From Calliopum simillimum (lineage: Eukaryota > Arthropoda > Insecta > Diptera > Lauxaniidae): a stretch of 64,000 nucleotides of DNA. Shown in pieces: positions 32,770 through 43,115 of the stretch. A program made the position numbers and the translations under genes. Below the pieces are notes generated by a model. It did no database searches, was not told the DNA's origin, and worked only from the letters and a program-made list of their open reading frames with translations. Every line of letters starts with the position of its first letter. Position 1 is the stretch's first letter. The stretch lies in contig OX638368.1 in assembly GCA_951812925.1 (NCBI GenBank), positions 77,544,909-77,608,908 of the forward strand, in the 5' to 3' direction.

Positions 32770-34392
32770 TCAAACAACGTATTGCATCAAATTTTCAACT
32801 TGGTTGGCATTGAAATCAAGAAGCCACAGTTTAACTTTTTTTAGAAACAAAGATAATGATCTTATGGAACGCAGATTTTCAGGAATGCTATTGAAAAGCT
32901 TACATGAAATTATAGTGTAGGAATTTCTAAACAAGGTAGTGTGAAAAACAGGCACTGAAACTACGGAGCTAACATTGCTTCGTAGGGTATATGAACTATA
33001 TATCGGACTCTGCAAGTAGCCCCCTCTGATAAAAAATATTCTTAGTACTTTGAAATAAAATAATTGCCGAACAGGAAGAATTGTAAGATTTTTAAATAGC
33101 ACCATAGAGCTGGCTAAACGTGAGGCATTGCAAATCTTCCTTATAGCACTCTTTTGCAACACAGTTAATTGCTGTAATTTATTGAAGTATGCACCTCCCC
33201 AACAGCTTAACCCATACTCTAATTTTGAGTGAAAAATAGCGTAATAAATAGTCCTTAGCGTGGTATTCGATACAAATTTCCTCAATCGATAAAAACTACG
33301 AAGGGATGAGAGTAAATAATTCTTTAAATTAGCAATGTGATCATTCCAGCTCAGCCGCCTATCAATTGTTACACCTAAGTATTTAAATTGATCAACTTTC
33401 TCAATTATAAAACAATTTGCATCACAATTTGCGTCAGAATTAAAGAAAACAGAGCTGCATTGATGTATGCAGCTATTATTGTTTAAAACATATCGCATGC
33501 AATATTCACTATGGAAGGTAATATCTAGATTCACCGATTCTTGCAATTTTGGATTGAAAAACATAATTTTTGTTTTATTGCTTACGACTAGTTTATGTTT
33601 CGCAAACCACAATCGAAGTAAATGTATGTCATGATTTATATCAGCAATTAAATTTAATGGATCTGTTGAGCTATATGCGATTCCTAGATCATCAGCAAAA
33701 GCCTTGACTTTTCCTTTGAATGGTTGAGAAAATAAAGAATTAATATAGATCAGAAATAATAAAGGACCAAGGACTGACCCTTGAGGTACTCCTAAATTTA
33801 TGACCTTTGAATCACTGAAGCTTCCACATATTTTTACTTTTTGGGTTCGATTATTTAAATACGATACAAACCATTCATACATAAAACCACGAACACCTAG
33901 ATTGTATAACTTCTTTAAGAGAATATTATGGTCAACCATATCAAAGGCTTTGGTAATATCGACAAAAAGGCCAGCACACACTTGTTTCTTGTCGATACCA
34001 GAATGCAAAACAGTACAAAAATCCAAAAGTGCATCTTCTGTAGAGCAACCCTCTCTGAAACCAAATTGTAATGGACTTAAAAATTTTATTTTATGAAGAT
34101 AAGACAAAAGCCTACTCTTGATTATTTTTTCTAAAATTTTAGAAAATGATGACAGGAGAGAAATTGGCCTATAATTAGATTTATCTTTTTTGTTTCCTTT
34201 TTTAAATAAAGGCATTACATATGCACATTTTAATTCCGTAGGCATGTCACCAGAAAAAATACTTAAATTGAAAATGTATCTCAATATATCCACGATATTA
34301 AAGGAAATTCTCTTTAAAGTTAGGTTTGATACTCCATCATTACCACATGAGTTTGAATTTTTAAGAGACTGTATGGTTTTAAGAACTTCCAA
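32770..34392 (-). CDS. LINE 4 reverse transcriptase
   Basis: The RT copies the element's RNA into DNA at the nicked target. Visible motifs: YRPISLLSSFSKILEKII (residues 74-91), GLFVDITKAFDMVDH (141-155), GVPQGSVLGPLLFLIYIN (201-218), and the catalytic FADD (232-235). After it, DQFKYLGVTIDRRLSWNDH and a C-terminal domain ending NLRSIRSLSLFLKK are visible. The domain is complete by these marks. The stop at 32770 is followed by about 330 bp of 3' untranslated DNA. Whether the piece is expressed alone is doubtful, since it should be joined to the endonuclease in one ORF2. Confidence 0.85.
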   Translation of the reverse strand: MEVLKTIQSLKNSNSCGNDGVSNLTLKRISFNIVDILRYIFNLSIFSGDMPTELKCAYVMPLFKKGNKKDKSNYRPISLLSSFSKILEKIIKSRLLSYLHKIKFLSPLQFGFREGCSTEDALLDFCTVLHSGIDKKQVCAGLFVDITKAFDMVDHNILLKKLYNLGVRGFMYEWFVSYLNNRTQKVKICGSFSDSKVINLGVPQGSVLGPLLFLIYINSLFSQPFKGKVKAFADDLGIAYSSTDPLNLIADINHDIHLLRLWFAKHKLVVSNKTKIMFFNPKLQESVNLDITFHSEYCMRYVLNNNSCIHQCSSVFFNSDANCDANCFIIEKVDQFKYLGVTIDRRLSWNDHIANLKNYLLSSLRSFYRLRKFVSNTTLRTIYYAIFHSKLEYGLSCWGGAYFNKLQQLTVLQKSAIRKICNASRLASSMVLFKNLTILPVRQLFYFKVLRIFFIRGGYLQSPIYSSYTLRSNVSSVVSVPVFHTTLFRNSYTIISCKLFNSIPENLRSIRSLSLFLKKVKLWLLDFNANQVENLMQYVV

Positions 34393-34648
34393 TCCTGAGA
34401 TAGGCTCAAAAAAGATGCTTTGTCGATAGAAAGTTTCTTCAATAAGGCCAAGTTTAAGGCATTCATTGCAAAGCGAAGGTACTCTAGCAGTTATAACTGA
34501 ACTCCCAACTGATACAAAATAATTATTAAATGTGTTTGCAATAACTTTGGGATCAGATATTTCAACGTTACCTATTTGAAGCGTAATCGAAACGTTATTG
34601 TTATCACTTCTTTTGTCGACAATGCAATTTATGATTTTCCACTCTTTC

Positions 34649-35809
34649 TTAAGATTTCTGAGAGCTTCCTATCTTATTATAATAAAAATTATCGCGACTG
34701 TCACGAATTTCATTATTTATGCGCTTACATAATTGACGATAGCGGGTCTTCATTTCAGTGTTATAGGGATGTTTGTAACATTTCTGTCTAAGTTTATTTT
34801 TGATTCTTATTCTATTAAGCAAAGACTGACTTATCCAAGACTTTAACCTTTGTTCAGCTGGCTTTTTTATAAAAATGAACGTAGAAGACTTAATATGATT
34901 TTTCAAAAAGTTTAAAAATAAGTTGAAAGCAGTATTTGCATTATCTACAGCATATACATCTACCCAGTTATTTTCACGCAATTCTGCATTTAATTTAATA
35001 AAATCGATTTTAGCTATTTCAATTCGAGAACAATTACTCTGCTTTTTAGCACCTACACTACTTATGAAAATGCCTGTCATACAGTGGTCGGATATTTCCA
35101 GGTCAAACACAATACCAGTACAGTCACTATATAGAATATTTGAAAATCTACAAAAAAGATGGTCTATACATGTTCCTGCCACTGGCCTTGTTGTTTCATT
35201 AACGTAAGAGTATAACCCTTGCTCGTACATAAGTAAATTATATGAGCTCAGCGCAGAGCTATCAGAGAGTAAATCAAGGTTTAAATCGCCTAAAATGATA
35301 AGATTTGCCACTGGCACATTACATAAAATATTTTTAAACTCTTCAATAAATAACTCTATAGACTGGGAATGTAGTCTATAAACACAGATAAACACAAAGT
35401 TCACTTTTTCTACACAGCAAGAAATTTTTAAAATATCTGCGCTGACAAGGTTAAAACCTTCAAATTTAACATTATCTATGGAGTCATGTATAAAAACACC
35501 TACACCACCTGCAGCATAAGAATCATTAGTTTTGGCATAAAATTTATATTGAGGCAGATGAAAATCTTCTACTTCAAAAGAATAAATCCAAATTTCAGAT
35601 AAGAATAATAAGTCCGGAAGGCTTATAAAAGCATTCAGGTTAGATACCAATAAGTCGAAATTTCTGCGCAAACTACGTATATTTTGATGGACTACAAACA
35701 AAGATTTATGATTATTTTTTACTTGAAAAATATCATCTGAAATACTTTTAATAGTTGATGATGGGAGGTTATCGGTTATAAAATCAAAATTATTGAGTTC
35801 ATTAAGCAT
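34649..35809 (-). CDS. LINE 4 APE-type endonuclease
   Basis: Reads VHQNIRSLRRNFDLLVSN, LLFLSEIWIYSFEVEDF, GGVGVFIHDSI, IILGDLNLDLL, GTCIDHLF and LEISDHCMTGIFI, the ordered motifs of an APE endonuclease, including the catalytic Asp in GDLN and the final SDH. The start MLNELNNFDF is a plausible ORF2 start. The frame ends 34649, before RT, because of lesions in the spacer. Confidence 0.85.
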   Translation of the reverse strand: MLNELNNFDFITDNLPSSTIKSISDDIFQVKNNHKSLFVVHQNIRSLRRNFDLLVSNLNAFISLPDLLFLSEIWIYSFEVEDFHLPQYKFYAKTNDSYAAGGVGVFIHDSIDNVKFEGFNLVSADILKISCCVEKVNFVFICVYRLHSQSIELFIEEFKNILCNVPVANLIILGDLNLDLLSDSSALSSYNLLMYEQGLYSYVNETTRPVAGTCIDHLFCRFSNILYSDCTGIVFDLEISDHCMTGIFISSVGAKKQSNCSRIEIAKIDFIKLNAELRENNWVDVYAVDNANTAFNLFLNFLKNHIKSSTFIFIKKPAEQRLKSWISQSLLNRIRIKNKLRQKCYKHPYNTEMKTRYRQLCKRINNEIRDSRDNFYYNKIGSSQKS

Positions 35810-35821
35810 ATTTACTTATTT

Positions 35822-36535
35822 TTAAATTAATTTCAGATCATCAAATGATTTTATTACCATAACATCTCCACCATCAACTTTCCTTAAAAGAATTTTAGAA
35901 TCTTTAAACCACAAGTATTTCATTTTTTTTTGCTTTGTTAACTGTTTTGCTTTCATAAATAATGCTGCTGTATAACTTGTGAAGCGATTATTTATGAAAA
36001 TATCTTTATTTTTATCACCGCCTAAAACTGATGCATTTAGTTTTTGCTTAGCATTTTTCTTATTAAACATAATTTTATTCTTTGTTTCAACTGAAGAGAA
36101 TTTTACACAAACAATGTTCATGATCGAGTTCGCATTTGAGGTATTCGGGGTATTTCTTTTTACAATTTTTTTAACGTAGCACTTAACAATTTCGTTTGAA
36201 GAGGTAGTAATGTTTAAAGAATCTCTTAGAATTTTTTCAACACACTCTTTAGCATTTTCGTTGTTTACATTAGGCAAACCTACTAGCTCTAGCTCATTTT
36301 CAAGAAGTTTTTGCTCTCTCCAATTGAGCCTACTCTCTAAGTTATTGACTTTTTTTTTAAGGTTTCATTTTCAACTTGGATCGCCTGAACCATGGTGAGA
36401 TATTCTTTATGCATTTTTTTTATGTTTAAAATTTCCTCATAGAGAAGTTGAATAGTTGGAACATTAACATCATGCATTTCGTTTGAGAGAGTACTGTTTG
36501 TTTGAGACGTAGTTGCTGTTTGAGGTAACGAGCCG
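35822..36535 (-). pseudogene. LINE 4 ORF1 (coiled coil plus RNA-binding-like domain)
   Basis: The upstream part (36535 to about 36300) reads TLSNEMHDVNVPTIQLLYEE and KKVNNLESRLNWREQKLLEN, a coiled-coil stretch. The downstream part (36277-35822) reads NVNNENAKECVEKILRDSLN, VCVKFSSVETKNKI and IFINNRFTSYTAALFMKAKQ, like the C-terminal region of ORF1 proteins in CR1/Jockey relatives. A one-base change in a nine-A run separates the two. Function: RNA binding of the retrotransposon particle, inferred from family. Confidence 0.65.
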
Positions 36536-36729
36536 AAAATATTGTTTTGATGACTTCAGCAATGTTGTAGCTATTGAATAGAAGAAAAAAAATGCCGAAC
36601 AAACTTAACCGAAAAAAATTGATCTATGTAGTGCCCTAAAATCGCAAAAATTACCATTTTTTTTACCATTTTCTTAGTATTTTTCAACTTTTTTGATAAA
36701 TAACTCGACATCGAACCACAAATAAGCTG

Positions 36730-37590
36730 TTTTTTTTTTCACATGCGCAACAATTGCACGGCAACACTGTTACAAATGTTGCTTTGTCAAACTTTGACGT
36801 TGCATTTTTCAGTAATAAAGGAACACAAAAATTGCTCGAAGTAATTGGCTGACTTCCTAAACTAAAGTTGCAATGCAACCATGTTTTCACATGCGCAATA
36901 TTTACACGGCAACATTGTTACAAATGTTGCTTTGTCAAACTTTGACGTTGCATTTTTCAGTAATAAAGGAACACAAAAATTGCTCGAGGTGGTTGTTGTG
37001 TTGTTAAAATGAAATGTTAAAACATTATTTAAAAACATGCTTAAAATATTATAAAACTAACATAATTGTTAATTAAATTCACTACTTACTTTATTTCATC
37101 CATATTGCTTCGCGCCAAATTTTAAGCAACAATATTAAAATTGATGCGCTAGTTGCGCAGCTGTTGTGTAGTAAAAAGAGTTGCCGTTCAAAAAGGAACA
37201 TATGACATTGTCAAAAATTTTGCTACTTTATTTAGGAACCGAATGCATTGCAGTGTTGCATTGCAACCTAAGTTTAGGAAGTCAGCCATTGTTGTGTTGA
37301 TAAAATGAATAATTTTGAAAACATGCTTAAAAACATGCTTAAAATATTATAAAACTAACATAATTGTTAATTAAATTCACTACTTTATTTCATCCATATT
37401 GCTTCGCGCCAAATTTTAAGCAACAATATTAAAATTGATGCGCTAGTTGCGCAGCTGTTGTGTAGTAAAAAGAGTTTCCGTTCAAAAAGGAACATATGAC
37501 ATTGTCAAAAATGTTGCTACTTTATTTAGGAACCGAATGCATTGCAGTGTTGCATTGCAACCTTAGTTTAGGAAGTCAGCCTTTATTTCA
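36730..37590. mobile_element. Cluster of tandemly duplicated MITEs (GGCTGACTTCC ends)
   Basis: GGCTGACTTCCTAAACTAAA at 36848 is matched in reverse by TTTAGGAAGTCAGCC near 37275-37289 and 37565-37580. The left segment (36740-36845) repeats at 36888-36990. The right segment (37030-37289) repeats almost exactly at 37320-37580. So one MITE has partial duplications at both ends. Non-coding. Confidence 0.7.
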
Positions 37591-37594
37591 AAAC

Positions 37595-37915
37595 AAAAGA
37601 ATATTTTTCAATAAGGATATCTTCTGAGTTATAAGTCCAACCAAAACAATTCAAAGGTAATTTTTGTAGAAAATAAGAAAATTAGCTATAATATTGCGCC
37701 ACAATATTTTTCTCTAAATGTTACCGTTAAAGAGATAGTTGTAAAATACTGATTTTGGACGCCATTTTTCCAATATGGCGGCGCGAGCGAACACGATTCG
37801 AGGTAGCAAAGTTGAAATTCTGAAAGAGCACATCGAAATCTATAAAATAACCCATTTGCAAAAATCCCGTAAAACTTTCCAGGTAACATCATTTTATTCT
37901 CCCAAATGATTATAC
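37595..37915. repeat. Right arm of a distant inverted repeat
   Basis: Complement of 28565-28870, including CCATTTTTCCAATATGGCGG. Confidence 0.65.
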
Positions 37916-38984
37916 TATAAGTTTTTTGAGAAAAGAAAACGCTATTATTTAAAAAAAGGCAACATTTTATTAGGGTAGAGCGCAAAACTAGAAAAATGTT
38001 ACACTTCAAACAGGCAATATTTTTTCTAGAAAACAAAACGCTCTTAGATGTGATTTCTAATATTCTCTGTATGAAGTTGTCATCTCTCTTTATTCAGAAG
38101 CTTTGGAATGGCTAACCGTATCTTGATGAGTAAATCCTTGTTAGAGGCCCTTTTATGAACTATAAAAAAATTCGAAAGTTTAAATTTTTTTCTAATGTGT
38201 GATTTCTAAGACATATTGTATAAAGCTTTTATGTCTTTATTCAACAAGTTACAACTTTTAGGCCAGATGAACTTTTCCAATAAATTAGCCATAACTTGAT
38301 ACTACGCAACACCTTTCCTTAGGTACCAATATCAAAGCAATACAACAAATCGTTCGGAAGAACACTTCAACTTCAAACGATTTTTAGGCGCCTTGAAATG
38401 GTCCCAAGGAGTTTTAACAAAGAATTCGACGTAGAATCCGAAACAGACTGAAAGCAAAAAAATAAATTGATCCTCTCTACTATACGCACCCACATAGGCT
38501 TTAAGATTTAAATGAAATAATACCTTTGAAATATAATGCGTAGTACTTTATTTGATGAAAATAATACCCAGCTTAATACGCTTTCTAATAATTTAAAAGC
38601 ATATCAAATCTTCGGCAATATGTAAAAGTAAAATGAACTTTTACAATGTGGTGAATTTTTATTATAGTATAATACTTGATGAAATTAAATTAGAAAATAT
38701 ATCGTATTGAACTTAATCTAAATTATGTCAAAAATATTAACTATTAAGTCCAAAACACATGAGAAACCATTCGAACGTTTCCACTGACAAAAACGGAGTA
38801 AATGTATCAACGATTTTAAGTGCAAATTGGTAACAAATAAACAAAAAAAAAAAAAGAAAACTATCTATAAAATAAAGATTTATAAAAGAAAAAATAATAA
38901 TTAAAACTACTTGTGAAGCTTCTGCAAATGTGTAATTTTTAGTAGTAAATAGTGCTGCTTGCTAAATATTGTGTGATTTATTAT
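37916..38984. other. Downstream region of Cyclin B3, no gene seen
   Basis: AT-rich. On the minus strand the first 150 bp after the Cyclin B3 stop form its likely 3' untranslated region. There is no A-tail directly after the stop that would mark a retrocopy; instead a T-run occurs on that strand near 38855. Confidence 0.5.
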
Positions 38985-40573
38985 TTAACTATTATTTTCA
39001 TTCAATTGTATGCTAGTGTCTAAGTCCGTACCCTCGAATAGTTTCTCAGTGCTCATAAGTGGAACTTTAGCAACTTCGTGGAATATTTGGTGCGAGTATT
39101 TACTCCTGATAGTCTTGATGGTATCCTTTGGCTTCCGATGCAGCCCAGCGTTTAGCACAGGCACGATTTCAGCAAAATCTGCCAGATGATAACCTGTATA
39201 GTACAGCAGAGTAAGCGACCACGGGTTATTCTCCCCACTGAGGCGAAGTGCCATAAAAAGGGCGGCAGCTGCCAATTTCGAATCGCTAAAACTGATTGTA
39301 GCATAGTCCATCAATGCCAACTCAAGTATATATCGTGCTAAAGTTAGTGTGGACATTGGTACTTTGGCACATCTAGCATAACGTCTAAGAAACCTATACG
39401 ATAAAGGAATGCCCAGATCGTAGTCTATTGTTTTCAAAGTCATCATCTCCATTTTAATGAGGTCATTGTGTTTGTAGGCACCGGCACAAATATAAAGAAA
39501 ATCTTCGATGAGCGGCGGTGATCGCTCGTCAAATTTGCAAGCAATGAATAGTGCGGCGGCGCCTAAAAGTTGTAATTTGTCCTTATGCAGAATAACCTTG
39601 CATAAAAAGATGTCTACAATTTTAACAGCCAAGTATAGAGTTTCATGATTGAGCTCAAAAGTCTCCTGCACTTCAACCATCCAGTCAACTAGTAACGAGC
39701 GCATCCATTTGGAAAGATGTATTTGATTTGGCATGTAGTCGGAAATTATAAATTCAGGTTCTCGACATTTCAAATAATTAAAAATGTCCATGGCATAGTT
39801 GGAAACCTGAATAGGATCATTCCAAGTGCCCCGATCGAAGTCTTCGACCCCTTTAGGGATTTTAGACACAGCCACTGGCATGATATCACCACCCGATTCC
39901 TGTTTCAGATCAGTCTTCAATTTTATCTCGTTCTGCTTAGCTAGCTCAGACCGACGTCGGGCAACTTCTAAGAAATTGCCAGACAGCCGCATCGACTCGG
40001 AACTGGATATGTCTTCCAGAGCAGACATGTAAAGGCTTTCTTCAGTCTTGTTGAATTCGTTTGAGATTCGCCGCGCAGGCATTGGATGTTGTGACTTTTG
40101 AGACACCGCATTACCTTCCTCCAATTTCAATTTTTTTATAATGGTTGGAAACTGTCTATCGGCAGCTGCGTATAGTTTGTTTTCATCTGCAATTTTTGCA
40201 TTTATTAGATTTCTAGTTGCGGCTCTGGTTGTAATTTTTGCAGGACGAACTCCAAGTGCCTTAGGAAGCTGTGCAGCACAAAAATTTGTGTTGCCTTCCC
40301 TTTTTTGCAAAATCGGTTATCTTTTGCCATTTGCTTGACTTCGTCGTCCAAGTGTATTGTATTCACATTATTTGTGAGATTTCCCAATGCCGATCTTTTA
40401 ACCTTCTCGTTTTTCAGGGGACTGTGTTCAGCTTTGCGCTTGCAGCGTGTCATGGTGATATCTACATTTTGATCCTGGACGCTTTGTGTTTTTTTAACGA
40501 TCCCTTTTCGTGCATTTGGCAAGACCGTGGCCGCAGGCTTTTGAACAGCACGGGTATTTTTCGATGGCGCCAT
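38985..40573 (-). CDS. CycB3: Cyclin B3, with a one-base frameshift
   Basis: Cyclin B3 activates CDK1 in mitosis and female meiosis and is destroyed by the APC/C. The start MAPSKNTRAV at 40573 fits the fly protein. Residues 60-68, RSALGNLTN, form a classic destruction box. This frame runs to 40205; the rest is in another frame from about 40310: TTRAATRNLINAKI, NYAMDIFNYLKCREPEF, then the cyclin-box core SKWMRSLLVDWMVEVQETFE, LQLLGAAALFIACKFDER, and the second fold YRFLRRYARCAKVP, up to FHEVAKVPL. The total of 1589 bases is one short of a whole frame, so a single lost base between about 40323 and 40205 (perhaps the A-run near 40305) explains the break. No intron is seen. Either a nearly intact gene with a sequence error, or a recently dead retro- or duplicate copy. 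Confidence 0.9.
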
Positions 40574-40783
40574 TTTTAAGTTTAAATTTGCGTTGCTACG
40601 AGTTAAATAATTTAATACCAAAAGTTAGCTTCTGCAAATAGTGCTCGTTCCGGTTAGTACTATAAAATATTTCCTTGTTAACGCCAATAAAAAAAAGTTA
40701 TATTATTGATATCATACCAATTAATGCAAAACACCTGGTCACTAATCTGCCGCTCTAGTTAAGGGTAACGGCACGGCGTTCAC
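40574..40783 (-). promoter_or_regulatory. Likely Cyclin B3 upstream region
   Basis: Short spacer between the next minus-strand ORF and the Cyclin B3 start. No clear TATA or initiator could be assigned; the assignment rests on position only. Confidence 0.25.
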
Positions 40784-41155
40784 TCAAACTTGATACAATT
40801 TTTTTACATAGCTTATGAGGTTGGTAGCATTTGCATTAAAAAGCAGGGCTGCTAACAATACAACAGGCGATTTTAAACGGTCAAAATCAAAATAGCGCAA
40901 AATTATATTTTGCGCAAAGTTTTCCACAACAGCTGCGCGAAAAATATTAGGTGAGTTTTTTTGGGCATCTATCTGGACTTTCTTTAGCACTTTACGATAA
41001 ATGTATGGGAAAGCAACAACAAAAAGCGCTAAGCTAATGCACGTTAAATTAAAGTGGTAAGTTCCGCGGCTAAATATTGTTGCCGTTTGACTTCGTTTTA
41101 TAATAGGTTTTTTCCTATTGTGACTTCGCCTTTGTAATCTATTGTAAGTTGACAT
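40784..41155 (-). CDS. Small basic protein with one or two hydrophobic segments, unidentified
   Basis: 123 codons, open from MSTYNRLQRRSHNRKK to YVKKLYQV. The N-terminus is strongly basic (RRSHNRKKPIIKRS). Next comes a hydrophobic stretch LTCISLALFVVAFPYIY (about residues 54-70), a good single membrane segment, and near the end a weaker one, SPVVLLAALLFNA. It lies on the same strand as Cyclin B3, about 210 bp upstream of it. I do not recognise the family. Its normal-looking base composition favours a real gene over chance, but this is not proven. Confidence 0.45.
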   Translation of the reverse strand: MSTYNRLQRRSHNRKKPIIKRSQTATIFSRGTYHFNLTCISLALFVVAFPYIYRKVLKKVQIDAQKNSPNIFRAAVVENFAQNIILRYFDFDRLKSPVVLLAALLFNANATNLISYVKKLYQV

Positions 41156-41323
41156 TTGTGTGATGTTGACATTTCTGTGTGGTTTTAATTTATTTATTTT
41201 TTGCTATTGCTCGCTCGTCGGCTTTAGAAGTTATTTTGTTTCTTTAAAAAGTGTTTGTTTAGTTTATATTTTAATTTAATTGAACGCATTCGCTTCTTCG
41301 TATGCCAATGAAATCCCTATAAG
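41156..41323. other. Divergent spacer
   Basis: AT-rich region between the small minus-strand ORF and the plus-strand RRP12 fragment. It ends in CCCTATAAG, a possible splice acceptor. Confidence 0.35.
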
Positions 41324-41485
41324 CTATGGCGATAGATAACAAACGTTATTGTCGCATACAAATTGGTTATTTGCTGAAAAAACTTTGTAAACGTTTTACT
41401 GCTGAAGAGCTCATTAAATTTATACCCGGTGATGATGAAGGAACACATCGTCGCCTTAAGAAAATACGCAAACAAATGTGACGTG
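41324..41485 (+). pseudogene. RRP12 exon fragment cut by a LINE
   Basis: RRP12 is a HEAT-repeat factor for ribosomal subunit export and maturation. The piece reads MAIDNKRYCRIQIGYLLKKL, CKRFTAEELIKFIPGDDE and HRRLKKIRKQM. This matches the late part of RRP12 proteins, in which a basic helix, an 'LxxLxxKFG' helix and the phrase HRxLxxIRK appear in the same order. TGA follows directly, where an Arg codon (CGA) would be expected. A LINE is inserted at once, with GACGTG at 41480-41485 repeated at 62188-62193. Identification by memory of family pattern only. Confidence 0.55.
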
Positions 41486-42446
41486 ATTTTGTATTTTGTA
41501 TTTTGTATTTGTATTTATTGAATATATAAATTAGTACAATAAGAACTATGTTCTTTTATAGCACAAAGAGTTTTTTTAAGAGTAATGTGCTTAGATACTT
41601 GAAAAAATAAAATTATGTAATATGTATGTATTTCTAAATATACTTATGTAAAAAAATAAAAAAGGATGAAGAGAGCAAGAGAAGATATAAAAAAAGAAAA
41701 GAAGAAAGGAAAAGAGAAAAATAGATATTAAGAAACACAAGTAGAGAAATGGTTTCCTAATTATTGAGAAGAGCTAATGGCTAAAAATGGATTGCCCAAA
41801 TTTTCTTGATCCAGAAATGAACCTTAAATGACTAAGCAATGAATTCCAGAGTCTTATAGCATTGACGAAAAAAAGTTTAGAGGAAGCGAGATAAGTAAAT
41901 CTAGGGATAATTAAGACTTTGCTTCTTACTGATTGACTAAATGTTAACTTTTCATACAAATACATTGGAGTTTTAGAAGAAACTAGTTTGTCCAGAAAAA
42001 GGCAGTTTCTATAGTTCATATAATTAATAATATCGCAATTCAAAATACCTTTTTTGAATTGCGATATGCGATCATACTTCCTCAACCCATATACATAGCG
42101 CGTGCAATGGTTAAAAGCGACTTCTAACTTAAGCTGGGAGCTAGAATCGAGTTTGCTGTAAATAACATCAGAATATGTTATAATAGGAACGATAAGTTGA
42201 ATTACCAGCTTACGTCTTGTTGCCACAGGAGTGAAATTAGCACACAATTTAAGATTACGCAGTGTGCTGTATATTCTTCTAACGATATTATTAATATGAT
42301 GTGAACACGTCAGTTTAGAGTTGAGATGAAAGCCAAGACTAACAGCATGGTTTGCCATTTTCAACTTATTTTGACCTATGAATAAGTCAGGGATGTCTTC
42401 TAAGCATAAATTATCACTACAAATCGGTAATATAAGTGATTTAGAG
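41486..42446 (-). mobile_element. LINE 5, 3' part
   Basis: The 3' end is a (TACAAAA)n-like tail at 41486-41515. Minus-strand coding at 42446-41774 covers the region after the RT catalytic motif (SLGFHLNSKLTCSHHINNI, IQLIVPIITYSDVIYSKLD) and the C-terminus (LTFSQSVRSKVL, FFVNAIRLWNSL). It resembles LINE 2. The rest of the element is at 61226-62187; the two halves are split by the 18.8-kb element. The target duplication GACGTG lies at 41480-41485 and 62188-62193. Confidence 0.82.
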
Positions 42447-42734
42447 CATAGAGTAGACTAGAGGCGAATGGTGGTCATTTTTTTAGGGATTGGATACATT
42501 TCTATGCATTTTCATTCACCACACGAAAATCGTCATTTTTGGTGATACCAGACCTAACCGAACGAAAAGTGGGAGTTTTGTGGGAGTAAGTTTTAAAAAA
42601 TTTGTACTGATGTGAGTTAATTGTGTGAAAAGTATAATTTTACATATTTCCTGTTGTTTGAAGCTAAGAACCCTTAAAAGAAATAAAAAAAAATTTGTAT
42701 AGCTAAAAATTAAGTTGAAAAAGTTGTATTATCA

Positions 42735-43115
42735 GGTGTGTTCCGTAATACGCGTGATTTCAATTACTTTTCACTCAGGAGGCTTTTTGTTGAAAATGGT
42801 GAGTCACATGATAAAAAGTATCAGAATCTTTTTTGTGGAGAATTACAGGTTCTATAAATAATATTGATTAATATTAACGAAAAGGTATTTGTTTGGGAAA
42901 TATTTGATAAAGTCGAATTTTTCGACTTTTTGCGGTTTTTTAAGAATATTTCCTAAACGGTTACATTTTCGTTAATATAAGTCAATGTTAGTTGTAGAAC
43001 CTGTAATTCCCCACAAAAAAGATTCTAATACTTTTTATCGTGTGACTCACCGTTTTCATCTAAAAGCTTCCTAAATGAAAAGTAATTGAAACCACACGGA
43101 ATACGGAACAGGCCA
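42735..43115. repeat. Foldback repeat inside the 18.8-kb element
   Basis: Near-perfect arms: GTGTTCCGTAATACGCGTG and GGTGAGTCACATGATAAAAA on the left, the complements on the right (CGTGTGACTCACCGTTTTCA). Arm identity is high. Same family as 7183 and 25917. Confidence 0.8.

Larger units (their letters stand above)
32400..36545 (-). mobile_element. LINE 4, nearly full length (Jockey/CR1-type)
   Basis: On the minus strand: ORF1, endonuclease, RT, then a (ATTTA)n-like tail at about 32400-32435. It is the best-preserved LINE here: RT is open over 540 codons, the endonuclease over 386 and ORF1 over 151. Breaks: a one-base slip in an A-run in ORF1 (about 36350), a stop between ORF1 and the endonuclease, and a broken spacer at 34393-34648. 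The 5' end is approximate; no target duplication was established. Confidence 0.8.

Noticed and set aside
38840..38890. A-rich run as the poly(A) tail of a Cyclin B3 retrocopy
   Set aside because: The A's are on the plus strand; on the gene's own strand it is a T-run, so it is not a tail.
40271..40579. Plus-strand ORF opposite Cyclin B3
   Set aside because: Antisense shadow; the minus strand has clear Cyclin B3 motifs.
42447..42480. P-element-like end (CAT..., GGTGGTC nearby, 8-bp duplication)
   Set aside because: Only scattered bases agree with the P terminal repeat and no P transposase is present.
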